Shown: piece by piece, positions 48,267 through 60,189 of the stretch
Numbering within the stretch: position 1 is the stretch's first letter
How the letters are laid out: the number at the start of each line of letters is the position of its first letter
Origin: Scedosporium boydii
Taxonomy: Eukaryota > Ascomycota > Sordariomycetes > Microascales > Microascaceae
Length of the DNA: 64,000 nucleotides
Reading direction: 5' to 3'
Assembly (NCBI GenBank): GCA_002221725.1
Contig: NJFT01000195.1
Coordinates: 1 to 64,000 of the forward strand
Position numbers and translations under genes: made by a program
The notes under the pieces: model-generated
Databases searched by the model: none
Told to the model about the DNA's origin: nothing
What the model saw: only the letters and a program-made list of their open reading frames with translations

Positions 48267-49046
48267 TTATACATCTCGCCTTCCCTCACCTTGACCAGTG
48301 ATTTGGCCAATAGCACCCAAAACACCATCGACAACGGCCTTGACGAGTCCCTGCCTCCGGCCCTTGACGTCTCCGCCAATACGGGGTTCCGAGGAGCCCA
48401 TGGTAGGGAGGACATTGTCGTTTGCAGATAAGCTCACGAAAAGGGAGAACGGCACGAGCCAGACGCAGATTCCGAAAAAGGACGCAATCTGCGTGAAGCT
48501 GGGAACATCGGGACGGTCATAGTAGGACGTCATGTTACGGTACGATTCCTTCTGGAGGGCAGAAAAGTGTCGGAACCAGACATAATGGTTAAGCATCACA
48601 AGACCTAGGGATACTAGTTAGCATGGTCTGCTTCTATAAGACGGTTGGTGAATATCGAGGACATACAACAAGAGGCAATAAATAGAGGGTCCGTCAGTTG
48701 GACAAAAGGGAATCTCCTCATGTTTCCAAGATAGATAACATGGGAGAAAATGCTCAGAAGTGTCAGGCCAAACGGCAATCTATCCACAGCCCAGGCCAGG
48801 AAGAGCAGTCCAATGACGAAATAAATTACTCGGAGGAGAAAGCGCTTCGCTAGAACGGTGTGTTCCTCGACGATTTCAGAAAGGTAGTAGAGGCCAGATG
48901 CTAAACGGACCGGTGTTAGTTGATGGGCTTCTTTAGCAAACCAAACACACGCGAAGGATTTTAGTTCACTCACCAATTGCCAAAGTCAGAAAGCAGAAGC
49001 CCAGGAACGAGCCCAGGTATCCGACTAAAAGCATAATAAACATCAT
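48267..49046 (-). CDS. SVP26: SVP26/TEX261-family ER-Golgi sorting protein
   Basis: Three exons, 49046-48974, 48900-48667 and 48604-48267, encode 214 residues. Svp26 (Erv26) is a COPII cargo adaptor that carries certain type II membrane glycosyltransferases and proalkaline phosphatase from ER to Golgi. The N-terminal segment MLLVGYLGSFLGFCFLTLAIA runs into the family signature SGLYYLSEIVEEHTVLAKRF. The next membrane spans are VIYFVIGLLFLAWAVDRLPF and LTLLSIFSHVIYLGNMRRFP, then a fourth (FFGICVWLVPFSLFVSLSAND). The C-terminal tail is hydrophilic and basic (KGRRQGLVKAVVDGVLG). Four predicted spans and length fit the family. All junctions keep frame (TLAI|ASGLY, ASC|CLVML). It shares a 427-bp divergent promoter with BUD23. 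Confidence 0.93.
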
Positions 49047-49473
49047 GATGGGCGTACTAGAACCTGCCACAACATGAGGTGAAAAAAAAGTCAAGCTGGA
49101 TGGACGCGCTGCGTGTGGAAAGGTGGAAACCACACGAGGTTGGTTTTGGACACCTTTGAAGTTTTGCAAATTGGCAGACAGGGGAAAGAAGCTTCTTGTG
49201 TGGTGCAAAGCTGGAGCTCCTGACGGCTAAATTTCGCTGCAAACGAATCCTTTAGCCGCAGATACCCCCGATAAGATAAGCGAGCGAGAGACCTTGTCGA
49301 TTGCTGCAGCCAATTTCTGCCCCACCAAAAAATCGAGGAATTTCAGCGACTGCCCACGGAAATTTCCTTGCTCACCGAATTCTCGGGCATATTCAGGAAA
49401 CTGAGAAACAGAGCGCCGGGGATAAATAAAATAAAAATCTTTACGAAATTAATAGCGGACCCCCACCGTCAAG
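49047..49473. promoter_or_regulatory. Bidirectional promoter SVP26/BUD23
   Basis: The start codons at 49046 (-) and 49474 (+) are separated by 427 bp with no other feature; both genes are housekeeping. No TATA box was seen on either side. Confidence 0.55.
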
Positions 49474-50386
49474 ATGTCTCGGCCGGAGGATACTCTGTAA
49501 GTCGATTGTCCGGCTTAGCCATCGTTTCTTCTCACCGCACCACCGACTAACAGATCTTCCCTTCAGCGCCGCGGATATTCACTACGATGACACGGAGGCG
49601 CGAAAATACACCACATCCTCCCGGATACAGAACATCCAAGCTTCAATGACCCGTCGGGCTCTCGAACTCCTCGACCTAAAGAAGCCGTCATTCATTCTCG
49701 ACGTCGGTTGCGGAAGTGGATTGTCGGGAGAGATATTATCGTCGGTCGAGCCCGACGAGGGCGGTCCTCACACCTGGGTCGGCATGGACATTTCGCCAGC
49801 GATGCTTGACACGGCCCTTCAGAGAGACGTCGAGGGAGACTTGATGCTGGCGGATATTGGCCAAGGGATCCCGTTCAGGCCGGGTACCTTCGACGCAGCT
49901 ATTAGCATCTCCGCCATCCAGTGGCTCTGCAATGCCGAAAGCAGTGACACGTCGCCTGCGGGCCGCCTCACTCGATTCTTCAACGGATTGTACGCGTCTA
50001 TACGGAGAGGTGGTAGGGCGGTGTGCCAGTTCTACCCCAAGAACGATACGCAAAGGGATATGATTACCCAGGCGGCGATAAGGGCCGGCTTTGGCGCCGG
50101 TCTTCTTGAGGACGACCCCGGAACGAAGAACGTCAAGCTCTATCTAGTCTTGACAGTGGGCGGCACCTCCGATGAAGGTGTTGGCGGAGATATCACCAAT
50201 GTTGTTCAGGGTATGGATGGCATCGACGTCATGGACGTCAGGAGGAAAGCCAAGAGTGGTAAGGGCGAGATCAAGAAGGGCAGCAGGGCCTGGATTGTGA
50301 AGAAGAAGGAACAAATGGAGCGCAAAGGAAAAATCGTCAAGCACAACTCCAAGTACACCGGACGAAAGAGACGTGTAGCTTTCTAG
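49474..50386 (+). CDS. BUD23: 18S rRNA (guanine-N7)-methyltransferase BUD23
   Basis: Two exons, 49474-49496 and 49567-50386, encode 280 residues. Bud23, with its partner Trm112, methylates a conserved guanine (G1575 in yeast) of 18S rRNA and is needed for 40S subunit export. The start MSRPEDTL and the following YDDTEARKYTTSSRIQNIQ are family-typical. The AdoMet-binding motif I is FILDVGCGSGLSGE, and ISISAIQWLCNA follows as motif IV. The C-terminus carries the conserved basic tail KHNSKYTGRKRRVAF, which acts in nuclear localisation and rRNA contact. The first exon is only 23 bp. Length matches the family (275-285). It converges with the tyrosinase, 222 bp between stops. Confidence 0.96.
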
Positions 50387-50608
50387 CTTTGTCTTCTCTT
50401 TTCTCTTAGTGTTTGAGGGTTACGCCTTTTGTTACGCGTTATGAGACATTTCACGGCGTTTATGGGGTTCGGAAAATATATATCTCGATGAGGTCCATTG
50501 CGGCACACTGTTCTTTTTCTTTTTTTCAATACAATAGACAATCTGCGATACCCAAGGCAGCATCTTCAGAATCCCAAGGCATGATATGGTCAACCCGCAC
50601 AGAACATC

Positions 50609-52926
50609 TTACCATTCTTCATCCTCACCGAGACCGGCTGCCTTGCCTGCCGTGGCCTCTTTATGAATGGTGTATTCGCCCGAATATACCGGAACGCCAT
50701 CTGGACCCAGAGTCACTGGCATCGAACAAACACTCACCTTGAGTCTTGGCACCTGATCAACCGGCTGCTCGGTCCCATCAAACAGCTTGACCCTCCAGTG
50801 GAGATCCTTCTTCAAATGCGGAACTACATCCTTAGGCTCAAGGCTCTGCAATTTGCCCGCGGCGATATCCTGAAGCAGCGCAGAGGTGAGAGGTACAGCT
50901 CCAGCAATCATGAGATCGTTCTCTTGATCCTCCTGACACTTGCGGCACTGGGTGTCCGAGTTCCGACCAAGCATCGTGACGCGGCCAACCGTGTTGTACT
51001 CGGCGTTGCCTGCCCAGTCAGATGGGCTGGGACTAAAGTCACCAAGGAAGACGATGACGCGGAAGGTTTGGCCGAGGCCATGCTTGAGTGTGCGGACGTT
51101 AACGACCCAGTCGGTGTAACGGCCTTCGGGGCAAAGACGCTTCATGCTATCGGGGATCGGGGCTAATGATGTTCGTTAGACTCATTGTTTAACGGGATTA
51201 TATGGGGAACAGGTTGTTTTCTTACCTGAAAGATCACCCTCTTGGATCGGATTCTCAGGGGGCTTAGAACTCTCACCGCTTGGCTCCGGATTCGCAGCTG
51301 GGTTCTTCTTCGTGTCATCTTCCACCACCTTCTGCTCCTGCGGCGGTTCCCGTGCCGCGGCCAACTTGACACCGGCCGCCAAGGACCTCACAGGCAGCAT
51401 GGTGGTCGGGAGAGCGGCAAGAGACTCAAAAGTAGGTCTCTCCGCAGCGGCATCCTTCGGAGCGATCGTCTGCGCAAAGTTAAGGAACGGGTTACTTCCG
51501 TACAGACGCGCGATAGTCTGGCGCAGCGCCCGTTGGTAGGCCTCCACGCTAGCGTACTGCCAGCGCTGCGTCTCGGGATAGGCATAGCCAAACGTTGTCG
51601 TGCTCTTGACCCTATCCGAAGTCCAGAATTTAGTACCGGTCTCATCCCAGAACGGAGTAAGCGGCGACTTGGCATCCTCGGTAGAGCCCCGCCTCACAGT
51701 GAAATTCGTGAACGGCGCAGGCCGAGGGCTCATGAATTCATCCTGGTTAAGGTCCTGCCACATGGCCCAGATCCTGTCAACATTGCTGTGATGCAGCCAG
51801 AACACGGGGTCCATGGCAGAGACATCGAGGGCACCCATGTGGCCGCCACTGCCGCCCGTGCGTCCGTGTATGTCGTCGTGGACGCTCTCGAGACTGGTGG
51901 TGGCGCGGACGCGGCTTCCTTGGCGCCAGGTGCTGTTGGAGAAATCGTCGTAGTCGGTGAAGGAAAGGAGGAGAAGCGAAAGTTCCTGCCGAAGGGAGGC
52001 GGATTCGTTGTCAAGTTCTTGTTCGATGACTTCGTTGTGGGAATTGTTCCTTGAGTCTGGATGGCGGACTGTTTGGAGGCGAGTTGCCCACTAAGTGAAA
52101 GAGATTTCGTCCATGTCAGAATAGGTTTCGCCACCACGAGAGAATGGAGACGAACTTACACGGCCGGTAATATCACCTCGGTCGGGCTGGACCTGGCCGA
52201 TGTTGAACGAGTAGAGAGGATTGTCAATGGTCTTTCGGCGTCCATCGACATCCACAATAGCAATGCGCGGCTTTGCAATGGAATCGGGGAAAGAAGGAGC
52301 AGGCTCCCTGACTCGGGCGGCCCAGTCAAAGAATGGGAGGCGAAGTTGCTTTGCGGCGTCGACGTAGCGGCTTCGCACGTTTTCTGGATATCGTGTTGCT
52401 ATGCTTTGAGCAGCGGCATAAAGTGCTTGCTACAGGATGGTTAAAAAAAGGTTCTTCCAGTCGACGGTTAAGGAGGAGAACTGGATATACCTCGAAGAGA
52501 ACCAGGTAGGGCCTGTGCCAAGTGAGGAAGAGAATCGAAGAGTGCGTGCAGTACCCTCCGAAGTCGAAGTTCGAAAGTCCTCTGGCATTATTCCACACCT
52601 TGTACGGCATGCCATGGATTCCTACAAACACAGGACCATCAGTACATCTATTCTAGATCTCGACTTGGCCCGGATGGCATACCAGCAATTTGATAATAAG
52701 ACGTGGGATCAGTCTTGTCCTTGGCCTGGAGAGCTCCGAAAGCCAGAATGAACAGACTGAACTGTTCGGGAAAGTTGGCCTCGAGATCTCTGATCTCACG
52801 CCTCAATGGAAGAGAACCTTCAAGATATGTTAGAGAACTATTCAGTAGAGACCTCGATGAGAACTTACCATCGGTTCCAGGCGTTGCCTGGGTACCAACA
52901 ACTCGGATATTGCCTTGGGAACTCAT
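50609..52926 (-). CDS. Tyrosinase (type 3 copper monophenol/diphenol oxidase)
   Basis: Six exons, 52926-52869, 52817-52683, 52621-52491, 52429-52160, 52090-51226 and 51162-50609, encode 670 residues. It hydroxylates phenols to o-diphenols and oxidises these to o-quinones (melanin-type chemistry). CuA ligands: His67 in AGIHGMPY, His91 in YCTHSSILF (Cys89-x-His91 is the fungal thioether pair) and His100 in LTWHRPY. CuB ligands: His269 and His273 in [10 protein letters not shown] and a His of [14 protein letters not shown] (298/299). The C-terminal part beyond about 420 is an acidic linker followed by a hemocyanin-like lid domain with a CxxC pair (QCRKCQEDQ) that could help copper loading and keep the enzyme latent. 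There is no signal peptide, so it is probably intracellular, released or activated by proteolysis. All six copper ligands are present. Confidence 0.94.
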
Positions 52927-54095
52927 AGTTTCTACGAAGAAATGTGATCACTTGATTATAGAGCTGACTGTAGAGATTCCGAAGACGAAGGTGATTCCAT
53001 GGAGAGGTCGACCGCCTTATATATTCCGGACGTCCTGGGTGAGCTCTTCTCCAAACTATCTACAACCCAGCTGGAGATGTCTTTCATCCCTCATCCATTA
53101 TTCTTCAACCAGCCAGTTGCCGTCAGCACACCCCCGCAGTTCAATCCCCGTGTTCGTCGTCTCCCTGCCTTACATACCGCACCTCTCATTAGCTGGAGAT
53201 GCACCAATATATCAGCCGTGGCGTCGCTGGCCCCTCCGTAATCCCATTTACCCCTCTCATCTCCAACCTCCCATTCGATCGTCATCCAGCACCTGCCAAG
53301 CAAATCATCTCCTCGCAGATCTATTCCAACTCTTCACGTCACTCGAAAGCTGCGTCGCCGAGAGGTTGAAGAACGAGATGCGTCTGACGCGTCGAGGAAC
53401 CCCGCACCAAAAAGCAAAACGTCAGAACCTAAGTGACACCTGAGCTCATGCAGGGTCATCTTAATAGAGGTGAGAAAGGGACGAAAATCTGACACCTTTA
53501 GATTATGGTGGTAAGACGACGGGAGGAACGGTAACCCGCCACGCCCATTCTCGACTTTTCTGTCAGACCTTTCCTGTCTTTGGACGTACTGCATTACTCT
53601 CATGGCGACCAACCAGCTTGTTGGGTTGGGATGTTCTGGGCATTTTAAGGCTGACTTGGGCTTTTGCGCTTGACATATGCATGGTGCCTGCACGAATTGG
53701 GTGCTGCGAGTGACCTTGAATCAGTTTCATTCACATTATCTCGGGGTCTCTAGACTTCCCGAATGTCGAGAATGGGACTTGGTTTTGGTGACACTCTTGT
53801 TTCTTGATTGGTTTCCCGATTCCTCTTCAGTGACTTGGACGAATTCCACATCCACTTCCATTAAGGCATACTCGTAGCCGTGCTAGTCGGTGTAAGTTTA
53901 GAATAAATTCTTGGAAAAAAAAAAATCCAAGAAGAATTTAACGGCTAAGTTCTTAGTTCGATTAAATGGATCAAGAACTCTTCCTAGCTTTGGGGCATCG
54001 AGGCTTCATACATGACAGTGGAAGAAGATTAGCCAGGGATGTTAACCTCCCTTCAGACGACAGACTTTATATTATATGCCTTCCCTTAATCCTTA
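52927..54095. other. Intergenic: tyrosinase promoter and GMC 3' flank
   Basis: About 1.2 kb with no supported gene. It contains the TATA box at 53015-53023 and a CT-rich stretch at about 53160-53290. Confidence 0.5.
53015..53023 (-). promoter_or_regulatory. TATA box of the tyrosinase gene
   Basis: TATATAAGG on the minus strand, 89 bp upstream of the tyrosinase ATG; a good match to consensus for a regulated gene. Confidence 0.6.
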
Positions 54096-56016
54096 CTACT
54101 CCATCTCCGCAGCAAGCTCCTCGAGAATAGTATCTGTCGCCTTCTGACTGATAATAAAAGTAGCCACAACGGGGAACACACCCGGAATCCGCGGGAACAC
54201 CGAGGCATCAACAACTCTGAGGCCCTCTACACCCCGGACTCGGAATTTCGAATCTAGCACCGCTGTCGGGTCGTCATCCCCACCAATACGGACCGTAGAA
54301 GTGGGGTGGTGGCCGAACGTATGCGCGATGATCCATTCATCATCCTCCGACTCATCCGTGCAGTGCCCATCTTCTGTGATGCCGGAGGGGCAAGGGGGTT
54401 CCAAAGGCTCGATTGGGCCCGCTGGCGCCGCAACGTTCGCATACACTCTGCGAACCCATGCGATGCTGTCCCTAATACCTGCAAGGTCAGTCTCACTGCC
54501 CTCGACATACAGATTAAAGTTGATATCCGGAGTGTCCAAGGGGTCGGCGGACTGCAGGCGGACGTAGCCGGCTCGATTGACGGGATGCTGCTTGACCATG
54601 GAAGTACTGTAAACACGAGGGACTTCCAAGGGCAGCTCATTCGTCTGGTTCGATGGCCAGAAGCCACGGAAAACGCCGCCGGAATTGTGCATGAGGAACA
54701 TATCGCGCTCATCGTACGTGGCATGGTCGGTCTGAATCATAATGAAGCCGGGGTCCCCAAATCCAACGGTGCCTGAAGCCTGACCAACAACGGGCATCTC
54801 TTGGTTGTCCATGAGGGAAGTGCCAACGCCGGGCGCCTCGACGAGGACCGGGATGTCGAATTTCTCCAGCTGTTCTCGGTCTCCAATACCGCTGAGCATG
54901 AGGATTTGAGGGGTGTTGAAGGTTCCTCCTGAGATGATAACCTCTCGACGGGCAGTGGCCGTCTTCTTGGTACCTTCGGAATCGGGGCCTCGCCGCGGGT
55001 CTGCTCCGTAGATGGCCTTGCCCTCGAGATACTCGACTCCAATAGCTTTAGGCTTCGCTTCCTCCTCCGATTCGCTGGTCTCGAAAAGAATCTTGGTGGC
55101 AAGAGAATTGACGGACAACGTCAAGGGGATGCCCTCTTCGATAGATTCGAGGATATAGTGGCGAGAGCTGTAGCGCTGGCCGTTCGCTCGCTGGTGCCTC
55201 GGCAGGCCGTAAATGCCTTGAGTCGTATCGCGATCGGGATCGAGAGCATTGGGGTCGGAGGACACGAGCTCGGGAACATCAGCCGGATCTAGACCCAGCT
55301 CCGAGGCCATAGACTCCGTGACTGGGTTAGCTGGACCATCGCTTCCGCTGCCTGGGGGACCGAATCCACTGGTCATCATGGTCTGGAACCAGCCATCAAA
55401 ACCGTGGCCCGGGGTTCCCTCTGGGAGATAGTTGTTCTTCTCAATACGCGTAAAGATTTCTCGCATATTTTCGGCTCTGAGCTTCCTGTTAATTGCTTAA
55501 TCAAAAGCAGACTCGATTTTTCTCGACTTACTTCCATGATTCGTCGCCAGTGACCTCAACGACATAGTTCCAATCGCTGTCCGTCGGAAGCCACGTCGCC
55601 ATGGCGTTGATCATGGATGACCCTCCAACGGTGGCACCTCTAGGGTAGTAGATGCCTAAGAATTCGGCTCCTTCTGGAGGGTTGTCCTTTCCAACCCAAT
55701 ACCTTCCCTCGACTGTCTTCCAGACACCGTAGTCGTTGGCTTTATTCTTCTCATCATCTTCGAAATGTTTGACGAAGAAATCCCAGGTGATTTCGGGTGG
55801 ATATTGGCTTGATCCTCCGGCGCTGGTGTCTCCCGCTTCGAGGAGAAGTACGGAATGGCCGGCCTTGGCTAGGTTCACGGCGAGGGGGCCTCCTCCCGGG
55901 CCGCTTCCGACGACTATGTAGTCGTATTCATCGGAAGTTTCCTGTCTCGCTGTAGGGGCCGCGAAGGCAGCTCCTGCAGCGAGCAGAGATACGACGGTGA
56001 TAGCCTTGGCGTGCAT
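54096..56016 (-). CDS. Secreted GMC oxidoreductase (AA3-type, FAD)
   Basis: Two exons, 56016-55532 and 55485-54096, encode 624 residues. It is a glucose-methanol-choline family flavoprotein that oxidises a sugar or alcohol, giving H2O2 if it is an oxidase. A signal peptide (MHAKAITVVSLLAAGAAFAA, residues 1-20) precedes the FAD motif YDYIVVGSGPGGGPLAV. GMC signature 1 is YPRGATVGGSSMINAM and signature 2 is ISGGTFNTPQILMLSGIG. The C-terminal block TFGHHPTSTVRIGG holds the catalytic-His region, ending in LRVVDASVFPRIPGVFP. The second His/Asn of the usual catalytic pair is not apparent in the FP-VVATFIIS region, so the acceptor preference is uncertain. An in-frame intron (46 bp) splits W|K. It lies in the same orientation as tyrosinase; joint regulation is not shown. 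Confidence 0.92.
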
Positions 56017-57000
56017 AGTATCTCGCCCTCATCGATTCTGGCACATGAGATGGGGACTGGGCAGCGCCTTATGGATCATCTTGAGCGGGGGGCCCTGAAA
56101 TATATCAATAAGCTTAACGGTAAATTCAGCCTAGCTTTGATGCTGCCTTAATCGTGTAAGTTCCAGTCCAATTAGATCAATTTATTAGTGGCCTGGCTTT
56201 AATCTATTCTGTGTGGAGACGGCGGCTCCGAGTAGTTGAACCTAGGTATAGTAGTAGCTGTATGCGACGTCTATTATTACACACGGGCCGGGATCTTTCA
56301 GATTATGATTATACGCGGGAAGAAGATAATGTTCGTGTGGTGCTGGCCTGGTTAAATAGATAAATGTCACTCCCCGGTGGAGATCAGAGTTGACAGAGGT
56401 AGTTCGAGTAATGTCCCCGAACGGGTATTCATCCGAGGGTCCTGATTAGAGGAGGATTCCCGCGAATTCTAATATCCCAGGTTTCTAATTACGAGGGCCT
56501 TTTTTCACCGTTGTCAATGAAGTTTATGCCTATCCAAATGCGATCAATCGATCTTGGTATCCCCGCCCGGACATAGAGGGCGATGGCTGCCTGAGTATCT
56601 TCCATTGAAATCCGTCATCTTCTTCGTTTAGCTACGAGATGTCTTGATGCTGGTGTGGCGATATTTCTAAATTGGTACCATTGGATCGCTCTTTCCTTCG
56701 AGAGCCCTTCTCCCTCTCACATGCCAACTGGTACTTCTTGGTAACAACGGGCGGGAAAGTGCGGTACTTTCCTATCTAATAAGTGGCTTGAGACTCGGGA
56801 TGCTCTTTACACTTCTGTCTGCTCTGGATCTCGGTTCACATGCCTAGACTTGCTCGATGGAAGGAGCACAGCTCTCTGAAGAAATGTAGAGCGGTGCCAA
56901 CTCACTTACAACAACTGGAAATCTGACTTCAATGTAAGCAGGCTGCCTGTCTTTAATTAAAATCTCGAATAGTATTCCAGATTTGCCCAGGGCAGTCAAG
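56017..57000. promoter_or_regulatory. Divergent promoter region GMC (-) / MSH4 (+)
   Basis: The 984 bp between the divergent start codons 56016 and 57001 hold no visible gene. A weak TATATT at 56106-56101 lies upstream of the GMC gene. Confidence 0.45.
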
Positions 57001-60000
57001 ATGGATCCTAGATTCTCCTCCTCATCGAGAAGTTGGGCGTCGTCGTCCTCCAATGTACCACGATCTTCTGCGTCCAGCAGCGGGGATACGGCTCAATCTG
57101 CGGGCTTCTCTATCTCTGGGTCGTATCCTTCTATATCCAGTGCTCGCTCCACAGATTCGACAAATGTCCGGAGCATGGGCAGCACGGCTCGCTCATCGAG
57201 TCGGCCCCGAACCCGCGCTTCTTCGGTCGTAAGGCCAAGTACTTCCTCGGGACGGAGATCACGGATGGCTTCGTCTCTTGGAGTCAGAGAATCCGAGGAC
57301 ATCATATGCGCCTTGAGCGAAGGCCGGGGGATCTCTCCTTCTGTCGGCATCTGCTTCATCAATATGTCTATGGGCGAGGTGATTTTAAGCCACATCTGCG
57401 ACAATCAGTTTTATGTCCGGACGGTTCACAAACTACAGGTGTACGAGCCGTCCCGGATCCTCATCCTAGCCACTGCGTGCCCACCGTATCCAAAGTCTAC
57501 CTTGTATTCTCTGGTCGAGGAGCACGTCGTGGGTCCCCAGTTAGTCCCTGTTGATCGACGATACTGGTCCGAGGCGGCTGGCCTAGAATATATCCAAAAT
57601 CTCGCCTTTAAAGAAGATGCTGAAGCTGTCAAGGTTGCCATCGAGGGAAACTTTTACACGACTTGTTCTTTTGCAGCTGTAAGTCTACTGCATCTCTTAA
57701 CTCTGAATAGATTCTGACCAGAAGGAGGTCATGGCGTACCTGGAAGGAGAATTCAGCATGAGGGTCCACCCACATTCTTTGCGGATTCGATACCAACCTT
57801 CCGAGGATACGATGATGATTGACATCTCAACCATTCAATCGCTCGAATTAATTCGCAACCTAAAAGATTTCAAGTCTAACAGTTCTCTGTACGGCTTGCT
57901 TAATACTACATTGACACCTATGGGAGCCAGAATGTTGCGCAACAACATTGTCCAGCCGTCAACTCTGACGGAGCCCTTCTTGGCTCCAAGGTATGACGCC
58001 GTGGAAGAGTTGATGGCAGACGAAGAAATGTTCAATTTGATCAGGAAAGGTGAGAATATTTTAGCGTTTGACAAGAAGTTTGGAGCGAGGCTGACACTGG
58101 TCCAGGGCTTCGTGGGTTCTCGGACATTGAGAGAATATTGACCAAGGCGAGACAAACTCACAGATCTTCCTCATGGGCAGGGCAAGCTAACCTTCCCATA
58201 GCTCATCATTGTCCCGACGAAACCATCAATTCATGAATCGGAACAGGCAATCAACAACGTGCTTATGATTAAGAAGTTCCTCGAACTTGTTTCCGGGCTC
58301 TATAAGGTCTTAGCCCCCGCCAAGAGCGCTCTCCTTTCAAAAATTCGAGATCTTTGCTGTCCGGAAATCATAAACCCCCCATTTACCCTCATTATGGACA
58401 CGATCCAGGCCGATGTAACATACGTGAAGAACCCGCTCGATCTGCGTAACCAGAGAACATTTGCAGTCAGGGTATTTATTTCCCCATGTCCATGAACATT
58501 GCTCAGAGTTGCTAATGGTGGTTTAGCCTGGCACAAACGGGATGCTTGACGTTGCTAGACAGACATACCAGGAAGGATCCCAAGACGTATTGACTCTTGT
58601 GGAGAGTTTACAAAGTGGGTGGTTCAGCTTTCCTCCACCCTGCCTTCTTCTGACTGTATCTCTCCCTAGATTCCCTTCAACTTGATATCACTCTCAAATT
58701 CGACAGCAGCCGGCTGTTTTACCTCAGGTTGAAGTCAATAGATTTTGCCAGCAGACCAGTTCCTGAAATCTTTGTGAATCAGATTCGGAGGAAGGGCGCT
58801 ATCGAATGTCAAACAATGGACCTCAAGAAGTTGAACCAACGCATCTCCGATTCTGCAACGGAGGCTATCCTCCAGAGTGACAAGGTGATTCAAGAGCTAA
58901 TTGATAGCCTCCGAGTTCAGATGCCACATCTTTTTAGAGTGTGCGAATCAGTGGCCCTCCTGGATATGATCGCTTCTTTCACCCAGCTAGCCACGCTGAA
59001 AGGGTACTCGCGACCAGACATTACTGGGACCTTGGCATTGAAGTCAGCGAGGCACCCTCTCTTGGATGCGGTAAGATTCCCGTTGACACACAATAGTTAG
59101 CCCGATTCTCTAACACATACATGCAGAATGTTTCCGAGGTATTCGTGCCGAACGATTATTACGCCACCGAGCAATACCGCTTTCAGATCGTGACGGGTCC
59201 TAACATGAGTGGCAAAAGCACTTACATACGATCGGTTGCGCTGCTCCAAATCATGGCCCAGATCGGCAGCTTCGTGCCGGCAGATTACGCTGCTTTTGGA
59301 ATTGTCGATAAAATCTTTGCAAGAGTGACAACGGATGACAGCATCGAATCGAACCTGTCAAGCTTTTCCTTAGAAATGCGAGAAATGGCTTTCATTTTGA
59401 GGTGAGTGATGCCAACCCTAGAGAGTGAAACTAAGCGATGTGCTAACATCAAACTCAGAAATGTGGACAGCAAAAGCATGGCAATCATCGATGAACTCGG
59501 GCGCGGAACAAGTACCAAAGATGGGCTAGCCATCGCGCTTGCCATATCAGAGGCTCTGTTGGAAAGCAATTGTATGGTTTGGTTTGCTACGCATTTTGTC
59601 GATCTCGGTACGTTCACGCCTACCTTCCTTCCGTTGGATGGGCCGGGCGCTGACTGGTTGCCATCTAGCGGAGGGACTCGCCGACAGACCTGGAGTCATG
59701 AATCTCCACCTTGCTACACAGACATCCATTGCGGGGGACAAAATGCCCCAGATGTCAATGTTGTACAAGGTGGCAACGGGAACGGTCAAGGAGAGGGGCT
59801 ACGGAATCGCACTTGCGAGAGCGGTTGGCCTCCCCGAAGATCTAGTCGACGACGCCGAGAGGATTTCGAAAGGTCTGTCAGAGAAACGACAGGCGAAGCA
59901 GCAAAATTCCGAATACAGCAAGGTCCTGCGACGAAGAAAACTTGTCTTAAACCTCCAGGAGACCCTGCGTCACGTAGTGGAGTCGGACATGGACGAGGAG

Positions 60001-60189
60001 GCCTTCAAAAGCTTCCTAATCCGCCTTCGCGCAGAATTTATTACGAAAATGTCAGCGATCGACAGAGAAGACGTTGAAATGTCTCACATCGAGACCTGCG
60101 AGCAGGGCTCCAAGCAGCAGGTTCCAGCCGAGGATATAGAAGATGGGAATATTGGGGTTGAGAATGACTGGGATATTTATTCAAGCTAA
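57001..60189 (+). CDS. MSH4: Meiosis-specific MutS homologue MSH4
   Basis: Nine exons, 57001-57678, 57722-58049, 58106-58146, 58202-58471, 58527-58614, 58670-59070, 59127-59401, 59459-59607 and 59669-60189, encode 916 residues. MSH4 pairs with MSH5 as a clamp on Holliday junctions to promote crossovers and has no role in mismatch repair. The N-terminal mismatch-binding domain I is absent; a Ser-rich region leads into the connector (VGICFINMSMGEVILS, YVRTVHKLQVYEPSRIL). The ATPase is intact: Walker A GPNMSGKST at 626-634, Walker B AIIDELGRGTSTKDG, and FATHF. The third intron (58147-58201) has a GC donor (AAG|GCGAGA) instead of GT; splicing there joins ERILTK to LIIVPTKPS, which restores the family sequence. 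Intact reading frame throughout. Confidence 0.94.

Noticed and set aside
53000..53443. Plus-strand frame overlapping the start of tyrosinase
   Set aside because: Overlaps the TATA box and first exons of tyrosinase on the other strand and has no protein-like pattern.
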